Assembly (NCBI GenBank): GCA_947629395.1
Contig: CANRDQ010000050.1
Location: 1 to 6,682 of the forward strand
DNA length: 6,682 nt
Origin: an uncultured Bacilli bacterium
Lineage (GTDB): Bacteria > Bacillota_I > Bacilli_A > RF39 > UBA660
Direction of reading: 5' to 3'
This document shows, one piece after another, positions 1 through 6,407 of this stretch (the stretch's first letter is position 1; every line of letters begins with the position of its first letter). The notes under the pieces are model-generated. The model did not search any database. It was not told the origin of the DNA and saw nothing but the letters and a program-made list of their open reading frames with translations. Made by a program: the position numbers and the translations under genes.

Positions 1-19
1 AATAAAAAATATTCTATCA

Positions 20-51
20 TAAATTAATGATTTTTTTCTTTCATTAATTTA
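20..51. repeat. Perfect inverted repeat (11-bp arms) upstream of the serine hydrolase gene
   Basis: The arms at 20-30 and 41-51 are exact reverse complements (core AAATTAATGA / TCATTAATTT) around a 10-nt T-rich loop. The right arm overlaps the -35 box proposed at 48-53. It could be a repressor operator, or the remains of a terminator for an upstream gene outside the window. As a terminator it is weak, because the stem has only one G-C pair and no T tract follows it. The symmetry is seen directly; the function is inferred. Confidence 0.5.
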
Positions 52-76
52 CATCTAAAAGTATACATGATAAAAT
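48..76 (+). promoter_or_regulatory. Sigma-A-type extended -10 promoter for the serine hydrolase-Nudix unit
   Basis: The -35 box is TTTACA (48-53), followed by a 17-nt spacer, an extended TGa (68-70) and the -10 box TAAAAT (71-76). The expected transcription start is near 83, about 23 nt before the ATG at 106. A purine-rich ribosome binding site (AAAGAGAG) ends at about 95. The inverted repeat at 20-51 overlaps the -35 box. Confidence 0.6.
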
Positions 77-105
77 AATAAAGAAGAAAAGAGAGTAGAT
101 TAATA

Positions 106-1146
106 ATGAAGTTAGAAGAATTGTTTAGGGATAAATATCCAGATATTAATGGTTTAGGTTATGTAGTAGAAATATTTGATAATGGTAAAAATAGTGAGTA
201 TATTATTGGCGATAAAAGTATTTATCCTAATAAAGTAAAAACTAGTAGAGATACTTTATATGATATGGCTTCAATTACAAAAATGTTTACAGCTACATTA
301 GTATATATGGCTTATGAAGAAAATCTTCTTGATTTAAATCAAACTATATTTTCTATTGATGATAGATTTAGTAACTTAAAAGATGTTACTGTTTATGAAC
401 TTTTAGGTCATACTTTAGAAGTTTATACTGATGGTTATTTAGGGGATGCTAAAGATAGAGAGGATTTTGAAAAAATACTTTTTTCAGCCCATGTCGTTAG
501 TAAGAAAGCTAAGTATGTTGATGCTCATTATATGATATTATCTTTTATATTAGAGAAGATTTATAAGATGTCATTTAAAGATTTAGTAGAAGAGAAAATA
601 TCAAAAAGATTAGGACTAAAACATACAACTTTTACTCCTGATGAAGAAAAATGTGCACCTTGTAATTACGAATATAAAAAAGAATACTTTAAACCTGGTT
701 TTGCTCATGATATGAAAGCTAGACGTGCTAGAGAAGTAGGACTTTTTGTAGGACATGCTGGATTATTTTCAACAGGTGAGGATATACTTAAGTTTTTAAA
801 ATCTTTTTTAGACTGTACCTTATTAAAAAAAGAAACAATTAAGATTATGTTACAAAAAGATGATAATGATTCTTCTAATGAATATAATCATATGAGTTGT
901 CGTTGTCGAAAGAACTTAAGTAAAATTCTAGAAAACTTAAGTGATAATGCCATTACATATTCTGGTTTTACAGGGCCAATGTTTGGTTTAGACTTTGATA
1001 AAAATTTAATTGTACTTGTTATGTGTAATATTCCTCATTACGCTATGAAGAAAAACACTAGAAGTGAAAGACGAAAACTAATTATAAAATTTATCTGTAA
1101 TATTATAGAAGTAATTTCCGAAAATAAAATTAATAAAGTATCATAA
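106..1146 (+). CDS. Cytoplasmic serine hydrolase of the beta-lactamase-like (PF00144) family
   Basis: This 346-residue protein belongs to the penicillin-binding-protein/class C beta-lactamase-related serine hydrolases, whose members act as esterases, peptidases or peptidoglycan-related enzymes. The catalytic SxxK motif is S56-I-T-K59, in the usual setting DMASITKMFTA. The second motif is Y137-V-D139, taking the place of YxN, within a helix resembling the family's 'YSNxxYxLLG' segment. The typical segment GHAGLFSTGEDILKF is at about 216-230. The third motif, usually HTG in 'HTGFTG', reads Y285-S-G here, a departure that could alter activity. No signal peptide or membrane segment is visible, so a cytoplasmic location is inferred, which argues against a true antibiotic beta-lactamase. 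Its own promoter lies upstream, and the Nudix gene follows 36 nt downstream, probably co-transcribed. The fold is well supported; the substrate is unknown. Confidence 0.82.
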   Translation: MKLEELFRDKYPDINGLGYVVEIFDNGKNSEYIIGDKSIYPNKVKTSRDTLYDMASITKMFTATLVYMAYEENLLDLNQTIFSIDDRFSNLKDVTVYELLGHTLEVYTDGYLGDAKDREDFEKILFSAHVVSKKAKYVDAHYMILSFILEKIYKMSFKDLVEEKISKRLGLKHTTFTPDEEKCAPCNYEYKKEYFKPGFAHDMKARRAREVGLFVGHAGLFSTGEDILKFLKSFLDCTLLKKETIKIMLQKDDNDSSNEYNHMSCRCRKNLSKILENLSDNAITYSGFTGPMFGLDFDKNLIVLVMCNIPHYAMKKNTRSERRKLIIKFICNIIEVISENKINKVS

Positions 1147-1182
1147 TTAATTATTAAGAAATATATTATAAAGAGGTATAAA

Positions 1183-1707
1183 ATGAAAGAAATAATTCAT
1201 AATGAAGACAATTTAAAAGAAACAAATATCACGGAAGTAGTTATTAGAATTAAAGCCTTAATTATAATAGATAATAAAATACTAATTGCTAATGAGAATG
1301 GACTTTTTCATTTTCCAGGAGGACATCTAGAGAAAAACGAAAGTTTTAAGGAATGCTTAAAAAGAGAAGTTAGTGAAGAAGTAGGAATAGAAATAAATGA
1401 TGATGATATTAAAGAACCATTTATGAAAGCTTCTTTTTTGAATAAGGATTATCCTCAAAAAGGTATAAATAGAAAATCAGAAATATATTATTATGTAGTT
1501 AAAACTAATCAAAAACCAAATATTTCAAAGGTTGTTTATACAGAACATGAATTAAATAATAATTTTAAAATAGAAGAATTTAAATTAGATGAAGTAATAA
1601 CTAAAATAAAAGAAAATATGCCTAATAATGAAGGTAATAGAAGTATATCTCCTGATATGATTTTAGCTATAGAAGAATATTTGAAAAATGAAGATAGTCT
1701 AAGTTGA
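1183..1707 (+). CDS. Nudix hydrolase
   Basis: This 174-residue protein carries a complete Nudix box. G47, E53, then R61-E-V-S-E65-E66-V-G68-I fit GX5EX7REUXEEXGU, so the metal-binding glutamates are intact. The box is preceded by FHFPGGHLEKNES, as is usual for the family. The Nudix fold spans roughly residues 18-140, after a charged N-terminal extension and before a helical tail ending in an acidic segment. Nudix enzymes cleave nucleoside diphosphates linked to another moiety (damaged NTPs, ADP-ribose, NDP-sugars, caps). No substrate-selecting motif outside the box could be recognised. The start is supported by AAGAGG at 1171-1176, six bases before the ATG. It probably shares a transcript with the serine hydrolase upstream. 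Its TGA stop lies inside the -35 box of the next promoter, and no terminator is visible between them. Confidence 0.88.
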   Translation: MKEIIHNEDNLKETNITEVVIRIKALIIIDNKILIANENGLFHFPGGHLEKNESFKECLKREVSEEVGIEINDDDIKEPFMKASFLNKDYPQKGINRKSEIYYYVVKTNQKPNISKVVYTEHELNNNFKIEEFKLDEVITKIKENMPNNEGNRSISPDMILAIEEYLKNEDSLS

Positions 1708-1732
1708 AAAATTTTTTAAAGTATGATATTAT
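1704..1732 (+). promoter_or_regulatory. Extended -10 promoter of the T-box/aspS transcript
   Basis: The -35 box TTGAAA (1704-1709) overlaps the Nudix stop codon. A 17-nt spacer ends in an extended TGa (1724-1726), followed by TATTAT (1727-1732). Transcription would start near 1739, a few bases before the first paired base of T-box stem I at 1742. This fit supports the call. Confidence 0.7.
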
Positions 1733-1738
1733 TTACTC

Positions 1739-1980
1739 ATCAGCAATGATTAGGAAGAGTAATTTTATAATTTATTTAAGAGAGTTATCGTTTGGTGAAA
1801 GATAATATAAATTAGAAATGAAAGACACCTAGGAGCTACTTATTTGAAATTAGTAGAGTAAGTCGGTAAATGAGCCGTTATCTCATAAGAGTGATTATAT
1901 ATGATATATAATAAATTGGGTGGTATCGCGGATTTAACAGTTATTCGTCCCTTTAGGGAGTATAACTGTTTTTTATTTTT
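1739..1980 (+). promoter_or_regulatory. T-box riboswitch, apparent Asp (GAC) specifier, controlling aspS
   Basis: All standard T-box parts can be folded by hand. Stem I base: 1742-1744/1835-1837. A K-turn-like bulge follows (AUGA against GGA). Lower stem: 1751-1754/1828-1831. Specifier loop: AGUA (1758-1761) opposite GAAA-GAC-A (1820-1827). The upper helices are 1762-1765/1816-1819 and 1769-1775/1807-1813. AGAGAG bulge: 1779-1784. Distal stem: 1785-1789/1801-1805. Stem II: 1836-1840/1852-1856, sharing 1836-1837 with the stem I base. Stem IIA/B pseudoknot: CGG/CCG (1864-1866/1875-1877) plus ATGAG/CTCAT (1870-1874/1882-1886). Stem III: 1894-1901/1905-1912. The T-box sequence GGGTGGTATCGCG (1918-1930) differs from consensus by one base and contains the UGGU tRNA-acceptor bulge at 1921-1924. 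Antiterminator: 1918-1920/1949-1951 and 1928-1932/1944-1948. Uncharged tRNA binding would favour the antiterminator over the terminator and switch on aspS. GAC followed by A fits an Asp specifier; U1924 would wobble-pair with the G73 discriminator expected for tRNA-Asp. Confidence 0.95.
1936..1980 (+). terminator. T-box regulated intrinsic terminator
   Basis: AACAGTTAT (1936-1944) pairs exactly with ATAACTGTT (1962-1970), with a further TCCC/GGGA helix inside (1948-1951/1956-1959). A T-rich run follows at 1969-1980. The left arm and the CGTCCC segment are also used by the antiterminator, so the two structures exclude each other. Confidence 0.92.
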
Positions 1981-1992
1981 TAGGAGGAAGTT

Positions 1993-3306
1993 ATGAAAAA
2001 ATTATATTTTAAGGATTTAAAAGAATATTTTGAACAAGAAATATGTATTGAGGGGTTTGTTCATAATGTAAGAGATTTACAATATGTGCAATTTTTAATC
2101 GTTAGAGATACAACAGGACAATTACAAGTAACTATTGAAAAGAATGAAGAAAATGCTAAATTAAATGAAATAGTTTCAAATTTAGCATGTGAAAGTACTA
2201 TCAAAGTAAAAGGAAAATTACTAGAAAGTCCAAAAGTAAAATTAAATGGTATGGAGTTAATACCTACAGAAATAGAAGTTACTAGTAAATGTTTAGAAGA
2301 ATTACCATTAAACTATAAAGATAGTGATTCAGCTTCTATTGATACAAGATTAAATTATAGATTTCTTGATTTAAGAAGTGATAAGAATTTACTTATGTTT
2401 AAAGTTCAAACATGTCTTGTTAATGCTATGAGAGAGTTTGTTATTAATAATAATTTTATAGAAATTCATACTCCAAAGTTGATTGGTGCAGCTAGTGAAT
2501 CTGGATCAGAAGTTTTTGAAGTTAATTATTTTGATAGAAAAGCTTATTTAGCTCAAAGTCCTCAATTTTATAAACAAATGGCTTTAGCTAGTGGTTTTGA
2601 AAAAGTTTTTGAAATAGCACCAGCTTTTAGAGCGGAGAATTCTAATTCTTATAGACATTCTACAGAATTTACTTCTTTCGATCTTGAATTTAGTTATATA
2701 AATTCTTATGAAGATGTTATGGATTTTGAAGAGGATTTACTTATCGCTGGAATTAGTGCTGTTAAAGAAAAATATCAAGATGAAATAAAGAAATTATTTA
2801 ATGTTGATATAGAAGTACCTACTAAACCATTCCCAAGAATTAAATTAGAAGATTTATATAAAGAGTTAGAAAAAGAATATAACTTTAAGATGGATTTTGA
2901 AGATGTTGGAGATATGAATGCTGAAAGTGAAAAATTAGCTAGTAAGTATATTAAAGAAAAATACGGCCATGATTTTGTATTCGTTACTGATTATAGTGCT
3001 AAAAAAAGAGCTTTTTATCATATGAGAAAAGATGGTATACCACAAGGTTATGACCTTATTTGGAAAGGTTGTGAAATTACAACTGGGGCACAAAGAGAGC
3101 ATCGTTATGAAATATTAAAAGAACAAGCTTTAGAAAAAGGTTTAAATGATGATATTAAATTTTATCTTGAATTCTTTAAATATGGATGTCCACCACATGG
3201 AGGATTTGGTCTTGGTATAGATAGATTAACAATGCTTTTACTTGGTACTAATTCCTTAAAAGAAACTATGTTTATCTTTAGAGGACCAAATAGAATAGAA
3301 CCATAA
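1993..3306 (+). CDS. aspS: Archaeal-type, probably non-discriminating aspartyl-tRNA synthetase
   Basis: This 437-residue class IIb aminoacyl-tRNA synthetase attaches aspartate to tRNA-Asp in the cytoplasm. It has an N-terminal OB-fold anticodon-binding domain (about 14-95) and a class II catalytic core. Motif 1 is at about 148-163 (P161). The flipping loop AASESGSEVF is at 166-175. Motif 2 is FRAE (212-215) with R221-H222. Motif 3 is GGFGLGIDR (403-411). Its length and the ending FRGPNRIEP match the archaeal/AspS2 form. The bacterial form is near 590 residues and carries an inserted GAD domain, which is absent here. Histidine 24 (GFVHNVRD) and proline 80 match, with the same 56-residue spacing, the H28/P84 pair that I recall as marking non-discriminating enzymes. 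If so, it also makes Asp-tRNA-Asn for GatCAB amidation. AGGAGG at 1982-1987 sits five bases before the ATG. Expression is under the T-box upstream. AsnRS is the main alternative; the flipping loop and C-terminus argue against it. Confidence 0.9.
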   Translation: MKKLYFKDLKEYFEQEICIEGFVHNVRDLQYVQFLIVRDTTGQLQVTIEKNEENAKLNEIVSNLACESTIKVKGKLLESPKVKLNGMELIPTEIEVTSKCLEELPLNYKDSDSASIDTRLNYRFLDLRSDKNLLMFKVQTCLVNAMREFVINNNFIEIHTPKLIGAASESGSEVFEVNYFDRKAYLAQSPQFYKQMALASGFEKVFEIAPAFRAENSNSYRHSTEFTSFDLEFSYINSYEDVMDFEEDLLIAGISAVKEKYQDEIKKLFNVDIEVPTKPFPRIKLEDLYKELEKEYNFKMDFEDVGDMNAESEKLASKYIKEKYGHDFVFVTDYSAKKRAFYHMRKDGIPQGYDLIWKGCEITTGAQREHRYEILKEQALEKGLNDDIKFYLEFFKYGCPPHGGFGLGIDRLTMLLLGTNSLKETMFIFRGPNRIEP

Positions 3307-3323
3307 TTAATATAATGAATAAT

Positions 3324-3353
3324 AAAAAGGAGATTCTTTTATGAATCTCCTTT
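3324..3353. terminator. Convergent intrinsic terminator between aspS and the HAD gene
   Basis: AAAGGAGATTC (3326-3336) and GAATCTCCTTT (3343-3353) form a perfect 11-bp hairpin with a 6-nt loop. On the minus strand it is followed by TTTTTATT, a good terminator for the HAD gene, whose TAA stop lies inside the stem. On the plus strand only TTTAAT follows, so termination of aspS would be weaker. Confidence 0.85.
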
Positions 3354-3810
3354 AATCTATTAATTCAGAATCTTGAAGTAGAATAATATCTTCAGTATTA
3401 TCTCTTAAAGCCCTTAAAACTTCATTATCATCATCAACCATAATAGTTTGATTAGTTTTTTCTATAGAGTTTAAATAATTAACTTTTAAACTCTTAGCTG
3501 TAGAATTTAACACATCATCTCTAGCTAAAATATGTCTATTTTCTTTCTTAAAGAAAGGAGCATATTTATCTAACCAATTATTTTTATCATTAATTTGATC
3601 ATGATGTACACAAACTGATAAAATATGAAGTTCCACATTAGGAAGTTCACTTACTTTTTTAATAACATTAATATTAGTAGTAAGAGGCCTTTTTGTTTTA
3701 AAATTAAGGGGATGCCCAAAATTATAAGAAGCAATAACCCCATCCATATCAAAATAAATAATAGTTTTCTTATCTTTAGCTAAATCCTTTATTAAATCAT
3801 AAAAATACAT
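3352..3810 (-). CDS. HAD-superfamily 5'(3')-deoxyribonucleotidase-like protein (NT5C type)
   Basis: This 152-residue protein resembles small HAD phosphatases of the 5' nucleotidase, deoxy, cytosolic type C group, which dephosphorylate nucleoside monophosphates. These are also common as uncharacterised phage or bacterial proteins. Motif I is DMDGV at 21-25, with nucleophile D21 and acid/base D23. Motif II is the serine in HILSVCV (S65). The following WLDKYAPFF segment at about 79-87 is typical of the family. Motif IV is the aspartate cluster VDDDNEVL (D126-D128). A motif III lysine is likely in 88-107 but is not clear. No signal peptide is visible. The start is supported by GAGGG (complement of 3818-3822) seven bases upstream. 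It is a single-gene transcript, convergent with aspS and divergent from the aminopeptidase. The fold is confident; the substrate is inferred from family resemblance. Confidence 0.78.
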   Translation of the reverse strand: MYFYDLIKDLAKDKKTIIYFDMDGVIASYNFGHPLNFKTKRPLTTNINVIKKVSELPNVELHILSVCVHHDQINDKNNWLDKYAPFFKKENRHILARDDVLNSTAKSLKVNYLNSIEKTNQTIMVDDDNEVLRALRDNTEDIILLQDSELID

Positions 3811-3840
3811 ATATAATCCCTCATTTCTTAATATAAATTT

Positions 3841-3869
3841 ATTATAACATATTATAAATAAATTCTATA
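3841..3869 (-). promoter_or_regulatory. Extended -10 promoter of the HAD gene
   Basis: On the minus strand, TGtTATAAT (3849-3841) is a consensus extended -10 element. Seventeen bases upstream the hexamer is TATAGA (3869-3864), a poor -35 box. Transcription would start near 3834, about 24 nt before the start codon at 3810. Confidence 0.6.
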
Positions 3870-3894
3870 TTTTTAAGATGAAAAATGATACAAT
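3866..3894 (+). promoter_or_regulatory. Extended -10 promoter of the aminopeptidase-metallopeptidase unit
   Basis: TGaTACAAT (3886-3894) is a good extended -10 element. The -35 region at 3866-3871 (TATATT) is poor. Transcription would start near 3901, leaving a very short leader that contains the ribosome binding site AAGGAG (3902-3907). The -35 region overlaps that of the divergent HAD promoter. Confidence 0.55.
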
Positions 3895-3915
3895 AACAAA
3901 TAAGGAGAAGATAAT

Positions 3916-5217
3916 ATGAATGAAATGAATAATAAGTTTATAGATTTTATCAACAAAACACCTAATGCTTTTTGTTGTATAAGTAATCTAAAAGAAATAC
4001 TTAATAAAGAGGGGTTTGTTGAACTTTCTGAAACAGAAGTATGGAATAATTTAGATAGTGATGGTAAGTATTATGTAGTTAGAAACGATTCTTCTATTAT
4101 TGCCTTCAAAATGATTGATTTATTAGATAATGCTGGATTCAATATTGTCGCAGCTCATACTGATTCACCTAGTTTTGCGATTAAACCACAACCAGAAATT
4201 AAAGAAAATGGCTATTTAAAACTTAATGTTGATGGCTATGGGGGAATGATTAATTATACTTGGCTTGATAGACCTTTGTCTGTCGCAGGTAGAGTTATCA
4301 TTAAAGATAATAAAACTTATAAAAAACAAATAGTTAATATAGATAAAGATTTATTAATAATTCCAAGTCAAGCTATTCATATAAATAGGGAAGTTAATGA
4401 GAAGTGTTCATTAAATCCGCAAGTAGATATGTTGCCAATTATGTCTCTTGATGAAAATAGTTCTTTAGATGATATTATTATTAATCATTTAAATAATCAT
4501 CATGAAAAATTTGATAAAGTATGTGATTATGATTTGTATTTATATAATAGAGATAAAGCTAAGTATGTTGGTAATGAAGATGATTTTATTTTATCACCAA
4601 GACTTGATGATTTAGGAAGTCTTTTCCCAGCTTTATGTGCTTTTATTAAGTCAAATAATAAAAATAGATTTAATATTTTCTGTGCTTTTAATAATGAAGA
4701 AATAGGTAGTTTAACTGCCCAAGGAGCTGATTCTACTTTCTTAATGGATATATTAACTAAAATTTGTCAAAGTCAAGGAATAGATTCTTTAGCAACTATT
4801 TCTAATAGCTTTATTATTAGTGCTGATAACGCTCATGCGATTCATCCGAATGCTGCTTCTAAGAGTGATCCAACTAACAAAGTTTACTTAAATAAAGGAG
4901 TTGTTATTAAACATCATATAAATTACACTACTGATGCTCTTACTTCTTCTATTTTTAAAGAAATATGTGCTAAAGATAAGGTACCAGTTCAAGATTTTGC
5001 TTGTCGAGCTGATATGAGATGTGGTGCTACTCTTGGTGGTATAAGTCAAAGCCATGTTAGTATAGACTCTGTGGATATTGGACTTCCACAATTAGCTATG
5101 CATTCTGCTAATGAACTTATTGGTTCTAAAGATTTAGATTATATGTACAAAGCTTTAAATAGTTTTTATCAGACTAATCTTATTAAAGACAAAGATTCTA
5201 TCACTATAGAAAATTAA
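3916..5217 (+). CDS. apeB: M18 family aminopeptidase
   Basis: This 433-residue protein is a complete member of the M18 family of two-zinc, usually dodecameric, cytosolic aminopeptidases that remove N-terminal residues (often Asp or Glu) from peptides. Expected metal ligands and catalytic residues are present: H81-T-D83 in AAHTDSPSF, D231-D232 in SPRLDDLGS, E261-E262-I-G in FNNEEIGS, D304 in SADNAHAIHPN, and H396 in AMHSANELIG. Family hallmark stretches such as DGYGGMINYTWLDRPLSVAG (106-125) are intact. The length is normal for the family. AAGGAG at 3902-3907 lies eight bases before the ATG; a second in-frame ATG at 3925 is less well placed. A peptidase gene follows 56 nt downstream with no terminator between, so the two are probably co-transcribed for peptide breakdown. 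The family is certain; the preferred residue is not shown. Confidence 0.95.
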   Translation: MNEMNNKFIDFINKTPNAFCCISNLKEILNKEGFVELSETEVWNNLDSDGKYYVVRNDSSIIAFKMIDLLDNAGFNIVAAHTDSPSFAIKPQPEIKENGYLKLNVDGYGGMINYTWLDRPLSVAGRVIIKDNKTYKKQIVNIDKDLLIIPSQAIHINREVNEKCSLNPQVDMLPIMSLDENSSLDDIIINHLNNHHEKFDKVCDYDLYLYNRDKAKYVGNEDDFILSPRLDDLGSLFPALCAFIKSNNKNRFNIFCAFNNEEIGSLTAQGADSTFLMDILTKICQSQGIDSLATISNSFIISADNAHAIHPNAASKSDPTNKVYLNKGVVIKHHINYTTDALTSSIFKEICAKDKVPVQDFACRADMRCGATLGGISQSHVSIDSVDIGLPQLAMHSANELIGSKDLDYMYKALNSFYQTNLIKDKDSITIEN

Positions 5218-5273
5218 ATTTAGATGGTTTTATAAACTACAATTACTACAACAATGAAAGAGGAGAATGTTAT

Positions 5274-6401
5274 ATGAATATAGATGAAAATTTATTAAAA
5301 TTAAAGGCAAAAATAGAAAGTGCTAAAGAAGATTTATATAGTGCATCTAAAGAAGATGTTTTAGAGAAGTTTATGCGTGTATATTCTTTAAATGAAGTAT
5401 ATGATGCGATTACAGGTAAAGATGTTTTTACTATAGCTGATTTTGTTAAACATGATGAAGAAATGGCTATTCATTTAGTAGGTGAACTTAATAGTAAAAA
5501 GAATGATTTAATTAAAGAAGAAAGAATCAAAACTCGTGGTGAGTTATTCTTATCAAATCCAATTTTGACTGATACTGCTACTTTATTAAATGGTTATTAT
5601 AAAGATTTAACATCATCTTTAGTTTTACCAAAAGGAAATTACAGACAAGACTATATAGATAGACGTATTATTGATTTACCAGAAAGACATATTAGTAGTA
5701 GTGATATGGAAAATATTGTTAATGACTTTATGTCTGAAATTGCTCCACAACATAAAAATCTTTTTACAGAAATGAAAGAAGATGGTAGATTATTTTTATT
5801 AGATCATAATATAAGACGTATTGCTAACTACGGTGGAGGCTTTAATGGTGCTAACTTTAATCATGGTATTATAGATGACTCTGTTGTAATTGGAGTAGCT
5901 AATAATGATTTAGAAAGATTAGGAACAATTGCTCATGAGTTTGGACATGAAGTAGAATTACTTGATTTAAGAAAAAATGCTAGTCCTGAAGAATTCTTTG
6001 ATTATCGTCTTAGAAGTCAATATGGAGAAATGAAATCATCTACTTATACTTTAATGATGTATGATTTTTTAGGAAAAATTGGTTATCCAGAAGAAGAATT
6101 ACGTAGTCTTAGGACTTATGAATTATTAAGAGGTAGAGTAGCCGCAAATAGAATGATGGAAAATGTTTATGGTAATAATGCTAACTTTTTAGAAAACTAT
6201 AATCATGATCTTGAATATACCTATGGTATAATTGCCGCTGTCTATTTTAATAGCCTAGACTTTGATGAATATAATAAAAAGATGGACATCTTTGATAAAG
6301 AAAAAGTTAGTCTTCATAATTTAGAAATTCTAAAGAAAATAGGCTGTAATTCTAATGAATTTGATAGAGCTTTTACTAAATGTTTAACTAAATGTAAATA
6401 G
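5274..6401 (+). CDS. Compact M3-like zinc metallopeptidase
   Basis: This 375-residue protein has a gluzincin-type zinc site. HEFGH (221-225, in TIAHEFGHEVELL) supplies two histidines and the general base E222. E252 in YGEMKSSTYTL is the likely third ligand, 31 residues after H221, the spacing I would expect in M3 oligopeptidases. A C-terminal DLEYTYGIIAAVYF segment (about 312-325) could correspond to the M3 substrate-binding region. The N-terminal 150 residues are helical and charged. Typical M3 enzymes are about 560-680 residues, so this is either a minimal M3 relative or a distinct related family. No signal peptide is visible, so cytoplasmic oligopeptide cleavage is inferred. AGGAG (5261-5265) precedes the ATG by eight bases. 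It follows the M18 gene in the same orientation, and no convincing promoter was found in the 56-nt gap. It ends with TAG. Confidence 0.75.
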   Translation: MNIDENLLKLKAKIESAKEDLYSASKEDVLEKFMRVYSLNEVYDAITGKDVFTIADFVKHDEEMAIHLVGELNSKKNDLIKEERIKTRGELFLSNPILTDTATLLNGYYKDLTSSLVLPKGNYRQDYIDRRIIDLPERHISSSDMENIVNDFMSEIAPQHKNLFTEMKEDGRLFLLDHNIRRIANYGGGFNGANFNHGIIDDSVVIGVANNDLERLGTIAHEFGHEVELLDLRKNASPEEFFDYRLRSQYGEMKSSTYTLMMYDFLGKIGYPEEELRSLRTYELLRGRVAANRMMENVYGNNANFLENYNHDLEYTYGIIAAVYFNSLDFDEYNKKMDIFDKEKVSLHNLEILKKIGCNSNEFDRAFTKCLTKCK

Positions 6402-6407
6402 TAAAAT

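Noticed and set aside
106..1146. Antibiotic-resistance beta-lactamase
   Set aside because: The SxxK motif alone marks a large hydrolase family. There is no export signal, and the YxN and HTG/KTG positions are not those of a true beta-lactamase.
1818..1833. Short ATG AAA GAC ACC TAG reading inside the T-box leader
   Set aside because: It falls exactly on the specifier-loop strand of stem I, has no ribosome binding site, and the RNA structure fully explains the sequence.
3324..3355. Tiny ORF (ATG AAT CTC CTT TAA at 3341-3355) preceded by an apparent ribosome binding site GGAG
   Set aside because: The GGAG and the codons are the two arms of the convergent terminator hairpin. A four-residue peptide there is a by-product of that symmetry.
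4888..5091. 67-codon open frame on the minus strand inside the aminopeptidase gene
   Set aside because: It lies wholly within conserved M18 coding sequence, has low-complexity Ser/Thr/Asn-rich content typical of an antisense shadow, and lacks a convincing ribosome binding site.
5218..5273. Possible promoter (TATAAA or TACAAT at 5231-5243) before the M3-like gene
   Set aside because: Neither hexamer has the TGn extension seen at the other promoters or a usable -35 box at 16-18 nt, so read-through from the aminopeptidase gene is the simpler explanation.
6371..6405. Weak TTTACT/AGTAAA inverted repeat at the end of the M3-like gene as a terminator
   Set aside because: A six-bp AT-rich stem with a long loop and no T tract is too weak, and it lies mostly within coding sequence.
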